NCBI GenBank assembly: GCA_017483185.1 | Contig: JAFULM010000024.1 | Location: 1-64,000, forward strand | Source of the DNA: Prevotella sp. | GTDB lineage: Bacteria; Bacteroidota; Bacteroidia; Bacteroidales; Bacteroidaceae | Reading direction: 5' to 3' | DNA: 64,000 nucleotides | Shown: piece after piece, positions 15,367-25,429 of the stretch | Position numbering within the stretch: the first letter of the stretch is position 1 | How the letters are laid out: each line of letters opens with the position of its first letter | Program-made: the position numbers and the translations under genes | Notes under the pieces: generated by a model | What the model saw: the letters and a program-made list of their open reading frames with translations, nothing else | The model's database searches: none | Told to the model about the DNA's origin: nothing

Positions 15367-16494
15367 TTATTGAATTTTATCAAGAACTGGTTGTTCTATT
15401 TCCATCAGAATGTTTCGCGCCAATGCAATATTCTGTACCGTTGACGTATTCAGGCGGAAAGTAGTTGCCGTAAAAGTAACAGCATGTATATTACCACAAG
15501 AAAGCATTATGTCGCTAAGCCAAGAACCTTTTCCCTCATTTGAGAAACTACAAGTAACATTTCCGCTATCCATCATTATATTTCCACCAATAATTACAGT
15601 ATCATTTAGAGCAACAGCACCCTTATTTTCCGGATGATTTGGATCTGGAACTGTCTTAACGTCTACAAGAGACGAATAAACATAGAACCTTCCATAACGC
15701 TGACAGTACGAGCCCGCTGAAAATGACAAATATAAACTTTCTAACGAAAAGTTCATCGGAATCTGAACCCCCGCAAAATCTGATGGACAAAAATACAATC
15801 TATCCACCGTTTCTCCACCAATAATATTCCCAGAATAGGATATTGGTTGCCCTTTCGCGTCATATCCAGACAAGTTATAAGCACCCGTAAAATCATATTG
15901 CGTGATTTCAATCTGGTCCTCATAACCACAAGAAGAAACTTTCACTACACCTTTACGAACAGGTTCCTGTCCATTTCCCCTGGCGATGGATATCGTCAGT
16001 TCTTCACCATCAATCGAAGCATCAATCCAATCCTTTGTCGCAGAAACAGAAACAGGATATGTATGAGAAACCGTTCGTATAACTTTCTCGTCTATATGAC
16101 CAGCAAGAGTTATACTCTTTTCTCCACTTACTTCAAAAATCATACCTCTTTGCAACACAGGAACGGTCATAGTTTCTGAACCATCTGTTATTGTCAATAT
16201 AGCTGTACGTCCTTCTAAACCAGTATTCGGCTCTACAATTACTTTTATAACGCCATTATCCATACTGAAAGAACACCATGCTGAATTTGACGAAACAGAA
16301 ACATCACGTGATGATTGTACCTCCACAATACCTTCACCTCCCTCTGCCGGCATATCTGAAACTGTAGAACGAGCAACTGATATTTGTTTAGCAGCAAGGT
16401 ATTCGCTGCCAACTTCGTCATCATCACTACAAGAAACGACAACACACATTGCTGTCATTGCCAATATTATAGTCAGTATCTTATTCATAATCAA
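15367..16494 (-). CDS. BACON-like domain surface lipoprotein
   Basis: A 375-residue lipoprotein: lipobox VVSC with Cys22 followed by SDDDE, an acidic stretch of the kind that sends Bacteroidetes lipoproteins to the cell surface. Two BACON-like segments follow: AEGGEGIVEVQSSRDVSV with SNSAWCSFS (about 55-115), and a second one around HTYPVSVSATKDWID (about 140-200). The C-terminal part is unclassified. BACON domains are usually carbohydrate- or mucin-binding modules of Sus-like systems. It starts one base after the DUF4302-like gene stops. Confidence 0.7.
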   Translation of the reverse strand: MIMNKILTIILAMTAMCVVVSCSDDDEVGSEYLAAKQISVARSTVSDMPAEGGEGIVEVQSSRDVSVSSNSAWCSFSMDNGVIKVIVEPNTGLEGRTAILTITDGSETMTVPVLQRGMIFEVSGEKSITLAGHIDEKVIRTVSHTYPVSVSATKDWIDASIDGEELTISIARGNGQEPVRKGVVKVSSCGYEDQIEITQYDFTGAYNLSGYDAKGQPISYSGNIIGGETVDRLYFCPSDFAGVQIPMNFSLESLYLSFSAGSYCQRYGRFYVYSSLVDVKTVPDPNHPENKGAVALNDTVIIGGNIMMDSGNVTCSFSNEGKGSWLSDIMLSCGNIHAVTFTATTFRLNTSTVQNIALARNILMEIEQPVLDKIQ

Positions 16495-17802
16495 TTATTT
16501 TTTTACCATTCGGGTCATTCCATCCAAAACATAATTACCGGAAATCAACCAAGATTTGTGGGAAGAGAAGAAGTCTCGGACATCAGCTCCATCAAGAGAC
16601 TCCCCATTCTGGAAACACCACAGAATAAGTCCGCCTGAAACAAAGTCTTCGTAACCATTGCTCGTCACAATATACTCTTTCTCATTTTTGACATTGGCAC
16701 TTATGACAAGGCCGACCTCGGGAGACCACGACAGATATGAGCCATCCGTGTCAAGCAAAGCTAACTGTATCTGCACTCCATCTTCTTCTCCAATCAACTG
16801 AGTAGAAATAGTAAGTGCCCCCCTACCCTTGCTATAATTACAAAGAATATCAAACTTAGGGTTAAGTCCCTTCATAAGATATCCGGTTCCATCCTCTGAC
16901 GGTACGAGAGAAACAGAATACTTGCCGCCAGCGGTATATAACGTGTATTCTCCTTCAAAGGTTATATAGTCTCGCCAATTCTCGGGACGGAAACAATCCA
17001 TCGAAATCACCTGACCACCAGCATTAAGAGCCATCAGACGTGTATTCTCGCTATCAAAACTGAAACTGTCAAAAGCATAAGAGCCCTCGCCGATGAATGA
17101 CTGCAGACGAATACCCTTGTCTGTATAAGTGAACGGCACACTTATAGAATCGGCAGGTTCGGTTGTCACAAACTTCACTTGTCTATTGTCCACATCGAAT
17201 TTTGCCTCAACTTCTTTGCCGCCGACAAGTCCTTTTGCAGTACTGAATACCACTTCATCCGCCATTGTACGCACTTTCTCCACATATTCGCCAGCCGGCA
17301 TGGAAAGGGGGAACATACGCATGACATTCTGGGTTTTCTTTCCCTTTAGAACAATCATTTCCGGAGTTGCGCTCATCACCAGGAATTCAAAATCCGCATT
17401 TTTTCCTTCATAGTTGCTCATGCTCGGCGTTGCCATATCGTGCAAAACCTTATTATATGTATCGAATGTCAACACGGGGCCATTGTCGGTCGTCAACTTA
17501 TAATAAGAAGTACAAGGTTCCGTTATACGTTCTGAAACAGCCGTACATGTAGATTCGTCGAACTTCACGGCAAAGGCATAACCGCCATGAGCAGCATTTA
17601 TACCGGCATAATAGTCTATCACCCATCCGTTTGCAGCACTCATCAAAACGTCTTTTGTTTCTTTTAAGGTCTGCTGCATCCGGCTGTTTGAAGAGTCATC
17701 AAACACATCTTCCTGATCTTTCAGACATGATGTGAGAAGCACGGGAACAGCGCAAAGCAATACTGCAATTCTTATAATGCTATTTTTCATAATCATTCTC
17801 AT
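16495..17802 (-). CDS. DUF4302-like lipoprotein of the SusCD locus
   Basis: This 435-residue lipoprotein has lipobox LTSC (Cys26) followed by LKDQED. The body (MQQTLKETKDVLMSAANGW, VIDYYAGINAAHGGYAFAVK) matches what I recall of family DUF4302, found beside SusC/SusD genes and zinc metallopeptidases in Bacteroidetes. Its role is unknown, probably ligand binding at the surface. It is separated from the peptidase gene by two bases and from the BACON lipoprotein by none. Confidence 0.72.
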   Translation of the reverse strand: MRMIMKNSIIRIAVLLCAVPVLLTSCLKDQEDVFDDSSNSRMQQTLKETKDVLMSAANGWVIDYYAGINAAHGGYAFAVKFDESTCTAVSERITEPCTSYYKLTTDNGPVLTFDTYNKVLHDMATPSMSNYEGKNADFEFLVMSATPEMIVLKGKKTQNVMRMFPLSMPAGEYVEKVRTMADEVVFSTAKGLVGGKEVEAKFDVDNRQVKFVTTEPADSISVPFTYTDKGIRLQSFIGEGSYAFDSFSFDSENTRLMALNAGGQVISMDCFRPENWRDYITFEGEYTLYTAGGKYSVSLVPSEDGTGYLMKGLNPKFDILCNYSKGRGALTISTQLIGEEDGVQIQLALLDTDGSYLSWSPEVGLVISANVKNEKEYIVTSNGYEDFVSGGLILWCFQNGESLDGADVRDFFSSHKSWLISGNYVLDGMTRMVKK

Positions 17803-17804
17803 TT

Positions 17805-18719
17805 TTAATTTACGCTCAAATCACTCAAATCCACCTTGCCATCTACGATGTGATGCTCACGACGCAATATAGATTCACGAAGTGCATCAATATCAATATT
17901 CCATGTCTCTTGCATGTAATTGCGCACAATATCCAACTTCTGCTCAATAAGACCACGACCCTCTGCAGGTTCCTCAAGAGTTCCGTCTGCCTCATCCATC
18001 CACTCATCCCACTTCTCCTGAGTATTTGTCAGATAGGTAGAAAGCATTTCGGCAAAATCCTCACGATGCGAATGCTGGGAATAGTCTGTAATAAAGCCAC
18101 GCTGCAAATGATCTGCCTGGAATTCCGGATTACTCCATTTGTCTGACAAATAGCCCGGAGTAATCAACTGGAATGAAGACGGATACTCATAAGTCTGGTG
18201 CAGAATATGACTGAACTCGTGATGTATGGTCTTAAGATAATAAGTATTCAAATCGTCCACATTATCCTTAAACATGTCAATGTAATTAACACCCATAAGG
18301 GTAATCTTTCGTCCGCCCTCTGCAGTACCAAGTTCAAACGTACCGTTGTTGCGATAGTGGAATTCACCCTCTAAATAGAAGAGTTTCGGAAAGTAGTTAC
18401 ATGTAAATTCCATTCCAGCAGTCTCGATGTAAGCGTCTATACAGCTATACTTCACTATATGCGCCATCTCTACGGCCTGATCATACTGAGCAGGCACGGT
18501 GTAATAGTTCTCGTCACTTTCATTATATTCGTAACGATACTTGACTACGATATTGAACGGCTGAACATAATTAACATCAAGCCAATCATCAAAAGGAGTC
18601 CTCTCCACCACGTCCACTGCAATCACACTTTCTGAGGACAAATCATCCTCCGAACAAGAAGTTGTTATCGACATGGCTACTCCTGCCAATAATAATGAAT
18701 ATATGAAGTTTCTTCTCAT
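17805..18719 (-). CDS. Zinc-binding metallopeptidase lipoprotein
   Basis: A 304-residue lipoprotein with lipobox TTSC (Cys22) and SEDD after it. The zinc motif HEFSH lies at 167-171 (TIHHEFSHILHQ), and a downstream HREDFAEMLS stretch could supply the third ligand. This is the putative zinc-binding metallopeptidase family commonly coded with SusCD and DUF4302. It points to a proteinaceous substrate, processed at the cell surface, for this locus. It follows SusD by 34 nt. Confidence 0.8.
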   Translation of the reverse strand: MRRNFIYSLLLAGVAMSITTSCSEDDLSSESVIAVDVVERTPFDDWLDVNYVQPFNIVVKYRYEYNESDENYYTVPAQYDQAVEMAHIVKYSCIDAYIETAGMEFTCNYFPKLFYLEGEFHYRNNGTFELGTAEGGRKITLMGVNYIDMFKDNVDDLNTYYLKTIHHEFSHILHQTYEYPSSFQLITPGYLSDKWSNPEFQADHLQRGFITDYSQHSHREDFAEMLSTYLTNTQEKWDEWMDEADGTLEEPAEGRGLIEQKLDIVRNYMQETWNIDIDALRESILRREHHIVDGKVDLSDLSVN

Positions 18720-18753
18720 TGTTTCTTTATTTTCGCTTTATAAAAGTCATTCC

Positions 18754-20379
18754 TTACTTATTCATCTGAAAGCCAGGTGTCGGTCCATAAAGTCCTGGAT
18801 TAGGCTCCATACCTGCTATTACGACCTGATTAGGCAACTGAATAGCACGACGCGGGTCTTTCACCAAAAGAGAATCTGTATAAATCTCCGGCTCACTGTC
18901 CGAGTTCATCTGACGGCGGGTTATGGTAATACCATATCGCTTAATATCAAACCAACGCAATCCCTCATGGATCGTTTCAAGACGCTTGAAGTTCAAAACA
19001 CACTGCAACATGCTCTCCTGTACACTACCCTCTCCCTCTATCTCGAAAGCCGGATAAAGATGACGCTTCTGAGTAGGAGCGAAAGAAGTGTAATAAGCCA
19101 TATTGTCATAATAGTTCTTCACTACATCTGTAGTCAACGTCATATTGGATTTTGTCCAATTCTGCATCCATACTGTCAAATCAGCACAGGCTTTGTCATA
19201 CAGCTTCAACATAACATAAGCCTCGGCGCGTTCCAACAGTGTTATATCCGCACGGAAAGGCACAGCAACTGTATGATAATATCCGGTTTTTGATACAGGA
19301 TCGGTTTCTTCAAACAACATAGGAGTCTTTGCGACAAGCGCTCTGTCCATAGTACCACCTTTGAATACCAACGGAAGACAACGCATCATTGTATATTCTC
19401 CCCAAAGATTATTGGCTTCCAAAGTCTCATTCTTAGAAATGAAACTGTTATGAGAATACTTTGTTGCCATAATATAATTAGAGAAGAATATACCGGCTCC
19501 GGAAACCGCGGTAGTCATCAAAAAATTACACTTAGCTGAAGCTTTGATATAGAGATTGTTTCGCGGATCAAGATTATTGGTAATACCATAACTCTCCATC
19601 TCATTCCAATCACGCAAAAGAGATTTCGGAGATGTGCCGAGGCAAACATTCGCACATTCGACTGCCTTATCCCATTTCTCGTAGAACAAATAGAAACGCG
19701 TTGCAAAAGCATAAGCAGCTTGTCTATTAAAGTGATATTTAGGCTGGCTGTAATGCGTATCACCAACCAAAGGCAATCCGTCTTCTATGTCTTTCGCGAT
19801 TTTGGCATACACCTCTGCAACCGTACCGCGCTCATAATGCGGATTCAGGCCTGCTTCAACAGATAGCATATACGGAATACCCAAATCCGTATTGCTGGTG
19901 TTCGCATTGTAATTCTGACAGAATTCATTCACCAGCAAGAAATGATGGTATGCCCTGCACATCAAGGCCTCGCCCTTTGCCTCTTTCATTTTGGGCTCCA
20001 ACGGCTCCGGCATCTCTGCTATAGCTTGAAGTGCGTGGTTTGCTGTAGATATTGCATTATAGCTATCTGTCCACATATTCATCACGCCATCATTATCAAC
20101 TTCGGTCATGTCATTCCACGTATAAGCCTGCTTTATGAATCTGTCATCGTACTTGGAATAACGTGGACCCATATCGTCCGTATTATCTGACAGACATTCA
20201 TTAATCATCGCATAACTATGACGTGTATATGCAGAAGTAAGCAATGATATTACTTTTTCTTCAGTATCGAGCTCAGTGCGGTTGTCCGGATTTTCGTCAA
20301 GGAAGTCATCACAAGAAGTGAAAGACAATCCGGCAAAAAGAGACAACCCCAATATATATAATAAATTACTTCTCTTCAT
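18754..20379 (-). CDS. SusD/RagB-family outer-membrane lipoprotein
   Basis: I use the ATG at 20379 (MKRSNLLYILGLSLFAGLSF, then TSCDDFLDENP), giving 541 residues and a good lipobox; a start 30 nt upstream adds a charged stretch. The protein has the SusD landmarks: SCDDFLD after the signal peptide, WTDSYNAISTANHAL in the TPR-like part, and a C-terminal RWFDIKRYG. SusD proteins form the lid that captures ligand over the SusC channel. It starts 20 nt after susC. Confidence 0.92.
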   Translation of the reverse strand: MKRSNLLYILGLSLFAGLSFTSCDDFLDENPDNRTELDTEEKVISLLTSAYTRHSYAMINECLSDNTDDMGPRYSKYDDRFIKQAYTWNDMTEVDNDGVMNMWTDSYNAISTANHALQAIAEMPEPLEPKMKEAKGEALMCRAYHHFLLVNEFCQNYNANTSNTDLGIPYMLSVEAGLNPHYERGTVAEVYAKIAKDIEDGLPLVGDTHYSQPKYHFNRQAAYAFATRFYLFYEKWDKAVECANVCLGTSPKSLLRDWNEMESYGITNNLDPRNNLYIKASAKCNFLMTTAVSGAGIFFSNYIMATKYSHNSFISKNETLEANNLWGEYTMMRCLPLVFKGGTMDRALVAKTPMLFEETDPVSKTGYYHTVAVPFRADITLLERAEAYVMLKLYDKACADLTVWMQNWTKSNMTLTTDVVKNYYDNMAYYTSFAPTQKRHLYPAFEIEGEGSVQESMLQCVLNFKRLETIHEGLRWFDIKRYGITITRRQMNSDSEPEIYTDSLLVKDPRRAIQLPNQVVIAGMEPNPGLYGPTPGFQMNK

Positions 20380-20398
20380 TTTCGTTCTGTTTCTATTT

Positions 20399-23300
20399 TT
20401 AAATACCAACCTTTAAAGTCAAAGTAAACTGCTTAGGCATAGGCGATGCCACACCTCCTGTATTAAAGAATTCAGGATCTTGCCCATTCAGTTTCTTATC
20501 TGCATAGAGCAGGAAAAGATTTGTTGCCTGAAGTTTCAATGAGAGATTAGAAATTCTCAACGCTTGAGTTATGTTTGAGGGGAACTCATAACCGAGAGAA
20601 ATCTCTTTCATTCGGATAAAATCACCTTTTGCGACACGTTCCGTACTATAGTTGTATGCCTGATAAGCTTTGCTCAACTCCGAATCGTTTTTATTCTGAA
20701 TCTTACTTGCGATAACAGGAATATTGGTTCTATATTCATCGCCAGGCACAATCCAACGATTGTTAAACTCTTTCGGCATCGACACGAGGTCATCGTATTC
20801 GTTAGAGAAAATCGGATCCAAACGTACGACATTACCAAACGAATATGTTATGAATACGTTCAAACTGAAATTTTTATATCTGAATACGTTACCGAAACTT
20901 CCCACATTGGTCGGTTCTGACGGACCTTCATATTTCAAGAACTTCAATTTCTCTGGATCATACTCTTGAACATTGACGCCGGAAACGCTGACATTTCCAT
21001 CCTGATCCAAGAATGTAGGCAATCCCTCTTCATTCAGTCCCATGAAAGGAATAGAGAATATACTTCCACGAGGATAGCCGACCATTGAGAAGCCGTTACC
21101 AGAAAGATATTCATACATACGGTTCATGGTGTTCAGTTCCGTCACCTCATTCTTCATGTAACTATATATGAAGTCCGTAGTCCAAGTGAAGTCCTTTGTT
21201 TTGATATTGACCGTACTAAGAGCAAGCTCAATACCACTTGACTTCATCTTTGCCACATTACCGTATTTCGCCTGTTCTCCACCTACAGCCTCTGTGTTTA
21301 CTATACCGATAAGGTCATAGTTGCGGCGAGTATAAGCATCGAATGACAAGTTGATACGATTCTTCAAGAAACCGGCTTCAAAACCGAAGTTAAACTCATG
21401 CTTTTTCTCATAAGTAAGATCTTCATTAGCCAGCGCATCGATATAGAGAGCAGATTCCGTAACATCAGCGGATGGACGCCAAGGATTATCGGCCATTATT
21501 ACAACACGCGAATTTGTTACGAATGAGGGTCCACGGTCTGCTGTCAAAGAATAAGACAGCTTGAACGTGAGATTCGACAGCACTGAACTGAGTTTGTCAA
21601 ACCAAGGCTCTTCGTGAACGTTCCAGGCACCGGAGACGTTCCAGGTGGGAAGCCAACGGGCACTGCGACTCTTTCCCATTCGGTTTGTTCCTTCATAACG
21701 GTAGGTTCCTGTTACGGAATAACGCTTTTTCCATGAATATGTGGCCACACCGACAAAAGCGGCACTACGCTCTTGAGTGTTGGTCATCTCGTAGTACTGT
21801 GAGTTTTCTTCCTGACTCTTCTTGAATACAGCGTATGCCCATGAAGGAATTTCTCCCATCTCATACTGCATACCCCATCCACGGAACCACGTATAATGAC
21901 GTTCGGTGTTGTTGACCTCCATTGCTCCGTAAAGGTTTACGATATGATCTTCATTGAATACATCATTATAAGAAGCTGATGCGCGGAAGTCATATCCGAA
22001 CATACGGTTGTCGCGACGGTCGAGAATACCTCCGTGAGGAAGAATCGTAACAGGCAGGGCATAGATATCATCCGGATTCGTGTACAAATAGTTATTACGA
22101 TCACGAATGGCTGTGGTACCCATTGCACGATATGCTTCTGCCTGATTTGAATTATCCTTAATATTATGTTCCTGACTGGTCGCAGCATACTTTATGGCAC
22201 CCAAGGCTGTCAATTCTACCTTCGTTATGGGCTTATAAGACAGAGACGCCTGCATGCGGAAGTCAACCACGTTAAGATCCATATAGTTATTTTCCAACTC
22301 ATGGAATACATTAAACGGAGCATAATTCCTTGTATAATACACATTAGGATCCAATGCACGCGAAGTATTTAGTGCATACGAATAAGGATTTATATCAAAA
22401 GCGCGGCTCACCTCACCCGTCACAGGATTTGTTGTCGAACTGATGGTTCCCGGCGCTGTTTGCTTACGGTAAGATGCATTACCAATAATGCCTGCATTTA
22501 CTTTGGATGACAATTTATAATTTGCATTGAAATTTGCCGTATAACGCGACACGTCACTCTTCTTATACCATCCCGGATCATACATCGCACTCACAGATGC
22601 ATAATACTGAGCCTTCTCCGTACCAGCCGTTATACTTACAGAATGTGTGTGCTGTATGGAGTTAGAGAACAATTCCTTAAACCAATTGGTATTGCGATAC
22701 TCTGCTCCGCGCAGATATTCAGCTCTTGCCTCTGCCGTATTTTTCAGCATAAACTGACCCGTTATAGGATTATATTCGCTCATCAACTGATACATTTTTC
22801 CATAGACACCACTGTTTGCAGCATTGGCCGTCTCTGCATAGTTCAGATATCCTTTCTGCTGGAGCTCCTGATAAATAGCCATCTGATCCTGAGAATTCAT
22901 GATGTTAAATGTCGAATAACTTGGAATCAGACGCATAGTATACTCACCTGTATAGCTGATACGTGCTTGACCGGCCTTACCTTTCTTTGTCGTTACGACA
23001 ATCACACCAGCCATAGCACGGGCACCATACACCGAAGTCGCAGAACCATCTTTCAAAATTTCAAAACTCTCGATATCATCAGAGTTAAGACCTGCGATGG
23101 CAGAACTGATAAGGGTGTTGGCATCACCTGAAGACAACTGGTCTGCACTGACATCCACAACATCCTCCATAATTACACCATCTACAACCCAAAGAGGCTT
23201 TGAATTACCATATATAGATGTAGAACCACGCACACGAATTTTCGGGGCTGTACCAAACGTACCCGATACATTTTGCACAGATACACCAGCCGCCTTGCCT

Positions 23301-23719
23301 TCAAGTGAGCGGCTGATATCAGCCACACCGTCCAGCTTGGCTGAACTTGCATCTATTTTTGTAGTAGAACCAGAGAAGAGGCGTTTATCCATCTTCACCA
23401 TACCCGTCACCACAACGTCACCCAGAGTGTGGGCATCCGACTGCAAAGTGATTTTCATGTTTGCCTTAGGTGTCAAGGTCTGTGTCACCATTCCGATGTA
23501 GCTCACCTGAATCTTTTTGCCCGCAGGCACAGTCAGGGTGAAATGACCATCGATGTTGGTAACGGTTCCCGTCTTTGACCCAACCGGAATTACCGAAGCT
23601 CCGATAATCGGCTGGCCGTCATCCTGAGATATCACGGTTCCTGTCACCTTTGTTTGGGCCAATGCCATTCCTATCGACAGGAACAGGCATGCCAAAATCA
23701 TGGTTAATCTTTTCTCCAT
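20399..23719 (-). CDS. SusC/RagA-family TonB-dependent transporter
   Basis: A 1106-residue outer-membrane transporter: signal peptide 1-21, a carboxypeptidase-D-like domain (KVTGTVISQDDGQPIIGASV, about 22-105), a plug domain (about 115-235, with VRGSTSIYGNSKPLWVVDGV), and a barrel that ends in TLTLKVGI. It imports the ligand caught by the SusD partner using TonB energy. It is the first gene of the leftward operon, with a -7 box 50 nt upstream. The ligand is not evident; the peptidase downstream suggests peptides rather than glycans. Confidence 0.95.
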   Translation of the reverse strand: MEKRLTMILACLFLSIGMALAQTKVTGTVISQDDGQPIIGASVIPVGSKTGTVTNIDGHFTLTVPAGKKIQVSYIGMVTQTLTPKANMKITLQSDAHTLGDVVVTGMVKMDKRLFSGSTTKIDASSAKLDGVADISRSLEGKAAGVSVQNVSGTFGTAPKIRVRGSTSIYGNSKPLWVVDGVIMEDVVDVSADQLSSGDANTLISSAIAGLNSDDIESFEILKDGSATSVYGARAMAGVIVVTTKKGKAGQARISYTGEYTMRLIPSYSTFNIMNSQDQMAIYQELQQKGYLNYAETANAANSGVYGKMYQLMSEYNPITGQFMLKNTAEARAEYLRGAEYRNTNWFKELFSNSIQHTHSVSITAGTEKAQYYASVSAMYDPGWYKKSDVSRYTANFNANYKLSSKVNAGIIGNASYRKQTAPGTISSTTNPVTGEVSRAFDINPYSYALNTSRALDPNVYYTRNYAPFNVFHELENNYMDLNVVDFRMQASLSYKPITKVELTALGAIKYAATSQEHNIKDNSNQAEAYRAMGTTAIRDRNNYLYTNPDDIYALPVTILPHGGILDRRDNRMFGYDFRASASYNDVFNEDHIVNLYGAMEVNNTERHYTWFRGWGMQYEMGEIPSWAYAVFKKSQEENSQYYEMTNTQERSAAFVGVATYSWKKRYSVTGTYRYEGTNRMGKSRSARWLPTWNVSGAWNVHEEPWFDKLSSVLSNLTFKLSYSLTADRGPSFVTNSRVVIMADNPWRPSADVTESALYIDALANEDLTYEKKHEFNFGFEAGFLKNRINLSFDAYTRRNYDLIGIVNTEAVGGEQAKYGNVAKMKSSGIELALSTVNIKTKDFTWTTDFIYSYMKNEVTELNTMNRMYEYLSGNGFSMVGYPRGSIFSIPFMGLNEEGLPTFLDQDGNVSVSGVNVQEYDPEKLKFLKYEGPSEPTNVGSFGNVFRYKNFSLNVFITYSFGNVVRLDPIFSNEYDDLVSMPKEFNNRWIVPGDEYRTNIPVIASKIQNKNDSELSKAYQAYNYSTERVAKGDFIRMKEISLGYEFPSNITQALRISNLSLKLQATNLFLLYADKKLNGQDPEFFNTGGVASPMPKQFTLTLKVGI

Positions 23720-24079
23720 AAATACTCTCTTAATTACTTTTAGGAAATAAATATCAAATTACAACTTGCAAAGTTAAGCATTTTTTTTATATTACAACAC
23801 AATAACAGCAATTTTTGCAAAATTTATGCAGTTTATTCCGATAATCTGAAAGATATGTTGACATTTTGTTTTTAAATTGAATAAAAATACAGCAGGACGT
23901 CTGCGAAACAAAAAGCCATGACGAGGCAGCAAGCGGGATACACCTATTATATTATATATAAGCAAGACAAAAGTTGATTTGAAGCATTTTCAACTTCAAA
24001 CAAACTCTATTTCAACTCTATTTCAACCGCAACCGAGGGGATAAAAAGAAAGAAGGTCCTCATTGCTGAAGACCTTCTT
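23720..24079. other. Upstream region of susC
   Basis: Apart from the promoter, this AT-rich 360-bp stretch contains only short A/T tracts and a palindromic run of TATA around 23947-23960. No gene is seen. Confidence 0.6.
23769..23776 (-). promoter_or_regulatory. Promoter of the SusCD operon
   Basis: The minus strand reads TAACTTTG, 49 nt before the susC ATG. No regulator gene (SusR, ECF sigma/anti-sigma) lies nearby. Confidence 0.6.
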
Positions 24080-24156
24080 TGGTGATCCGTTTGGGGCTCG
24101 AACCCAAGACCCCAACATTAAAAGTGTTGTGCTCTACCAGCTGAGCTAACGGATCC
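24080..24156 (-). tRNA. tRNA-Lys(UUU)
   Basis: On the minus strand the acceptor GATCCGT pairs with ACGGATC. The D-arm GCTC...GAGC, the anticodon stem CAACA/TGTTG with loop CTTTTAA (anticodon TTT) and the T-arm with GTTCGAG are all present. The 3' ACCA is encoded (24080-24083). Confidence 0.95.
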
Positions 24157-24301
24157 CGGCTACCCGATATTCGGAAAGCGAGTGCAAAGGTAATGCTTTT
24201 TTTTGATATGACCAAATTATTCCGGCATAATTTGCATTTAACGACCGTTTTTGTTGCTTTTCGTTACCTTTTTTCTCGTTTAGTCTCTTCCCGTCCCCTT
24301 C

Positions 24302-25420
24302 CTATTCCTCTTTGTGTGTGTCTGTGGCGACTTCGGCGTCAGGTGGCAGACTGTTTGCACCTTCTTTGGTCACATAACGTTTGTAGTAGGCGATAAGCAA
24401 TGTGGTCAGAGGCAGAGCGATTATGAGTCCGAGAAAACCGAGGAGTGACCCCCAGACGGACAGAGAGAGAAGCAGAACGGCAGGATTGAGCCCCATCGCC
24501 TTACCCATGATTTTAGGGACGAGCACCATGTCGGTAATCACCTGCACGACGGCAAAGACGCCCAGTGCCGAGGCGAGGATTATCCAGAAGTTCTGTCCCG
24601 TGTCTGCCGCCTTGAGTGCCGAAAGAAAGACGATAGGTATCAAGGCGAGTGTGTGGACGTATGGGATGAGACTCATCAGCCCGATCATTATACCGAGGCC
24701 TATGGCCATCGGGAAACCGACGATGGTGAAACCTATGCAGCAGAGTATTCCGATGCACAACGCCACAAGGCTTTGGCCACGGATATAACTGTTCAGTTCT
24801 CGTTCGACATCATCCGTGAGAGCCCTCCAGAACGGGCGGTTCTTTTGCGGAAAGAGCCGTATGAATCCGTCGGCCAATTTCTCGTAGTCTTTCAGGATGA
24901 AAAACATGTAGAGCAGAGTGATGAGCGACGCGATGATACTCATTATCACGCTGGCCGTTTTGCCTATCAGGGCAAACATCTTCGGCATAGCCTGCCGTAT
25001 GGCGTCAGTGAAGCTGTCGTCACGGAAGAGTTCCTCCAGAGTCCGTTTGTTCTCAGCCATCCATCTTTGTATGGCGGCGGGAAAATTGACTATATTCGTC
25101 GTCTCGTGAAGATACCGCCCGACGAGATATCCCAGCCGTTCAAACTGTTCTACCATCGGTGGAATGATGAGATAGACGATTCCGCCGATGACTGCCAACA
25201 AGAAGAGCAGTGTGACTATGATTGACGGTATTCGTCCGGGGACATGCATGCGGTATTGCACAAATCTCACCGTCGGATAGAGCAGATAAGCCAGCAACCA
25301 TGCGACGAAGAACGGCAACAGCACGTTGCTGAGATAGTTTGCCGTATATATGATGGCGGCAGCCAGCAATCCGCCGAGCAGCCATCGGACAAATCTGTCG
25401 AATGTGATAATCATAGGCAC
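24302..25420 (-). CDS. AI-2E-type (PerM-like) membrane permease
   Basis: A 372-residue integral membrane protein of the AI-2E transporter / UPF0118 family. It has a paired N-terminal hairpin (about 12-55), a third segment near 62-85, a long soluble stretch, then a C-terminal cluster of segments (about 155-335) containing the family's GLMSLIPYVHTLALIPIV and LLSLSVWGSLLGFLGLIIALP patterns. Relatives export autoinducers or ions; the substrate here is unknown. It starts 9 nt after tdk on the same strand, so they form an operon. Confidence 0.82.
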   Translation of the reverse strand: MPMIITFDRFVRWLLGGLLAAAIIYTANYLSNVLLPFFVAWLLAYLLYPTVRFVQYRMHVPGRIPSIIVTLLFLLAVIGGIVYLIIPPMVEQFERLGYLVGRYLHETTNIVNFPAAIQRWMAENKRTLEELFRDDSFTDAIRQAMPKMFALIGKTASVIMSIIASLITLLYMFFILKDYEKLADGFIRLFPQKNRPFWRALTDDVERELNSYIRGQSLVALCIGILCCIGFTIVGFPMAIGLGIMIGLMSLIPYVHTLALIPIVFLSALKAADTGQNFWIILASALGVFAVVQVITDMVLVPKIMGKAMGLNPAVLLLSLSVWGSLLGFLGLIIALPLTTLLIAYYKRYVTKEGANSLPPDAEVATDTHKEE

Positions 25421-25429
25421 ATTGTGTTG

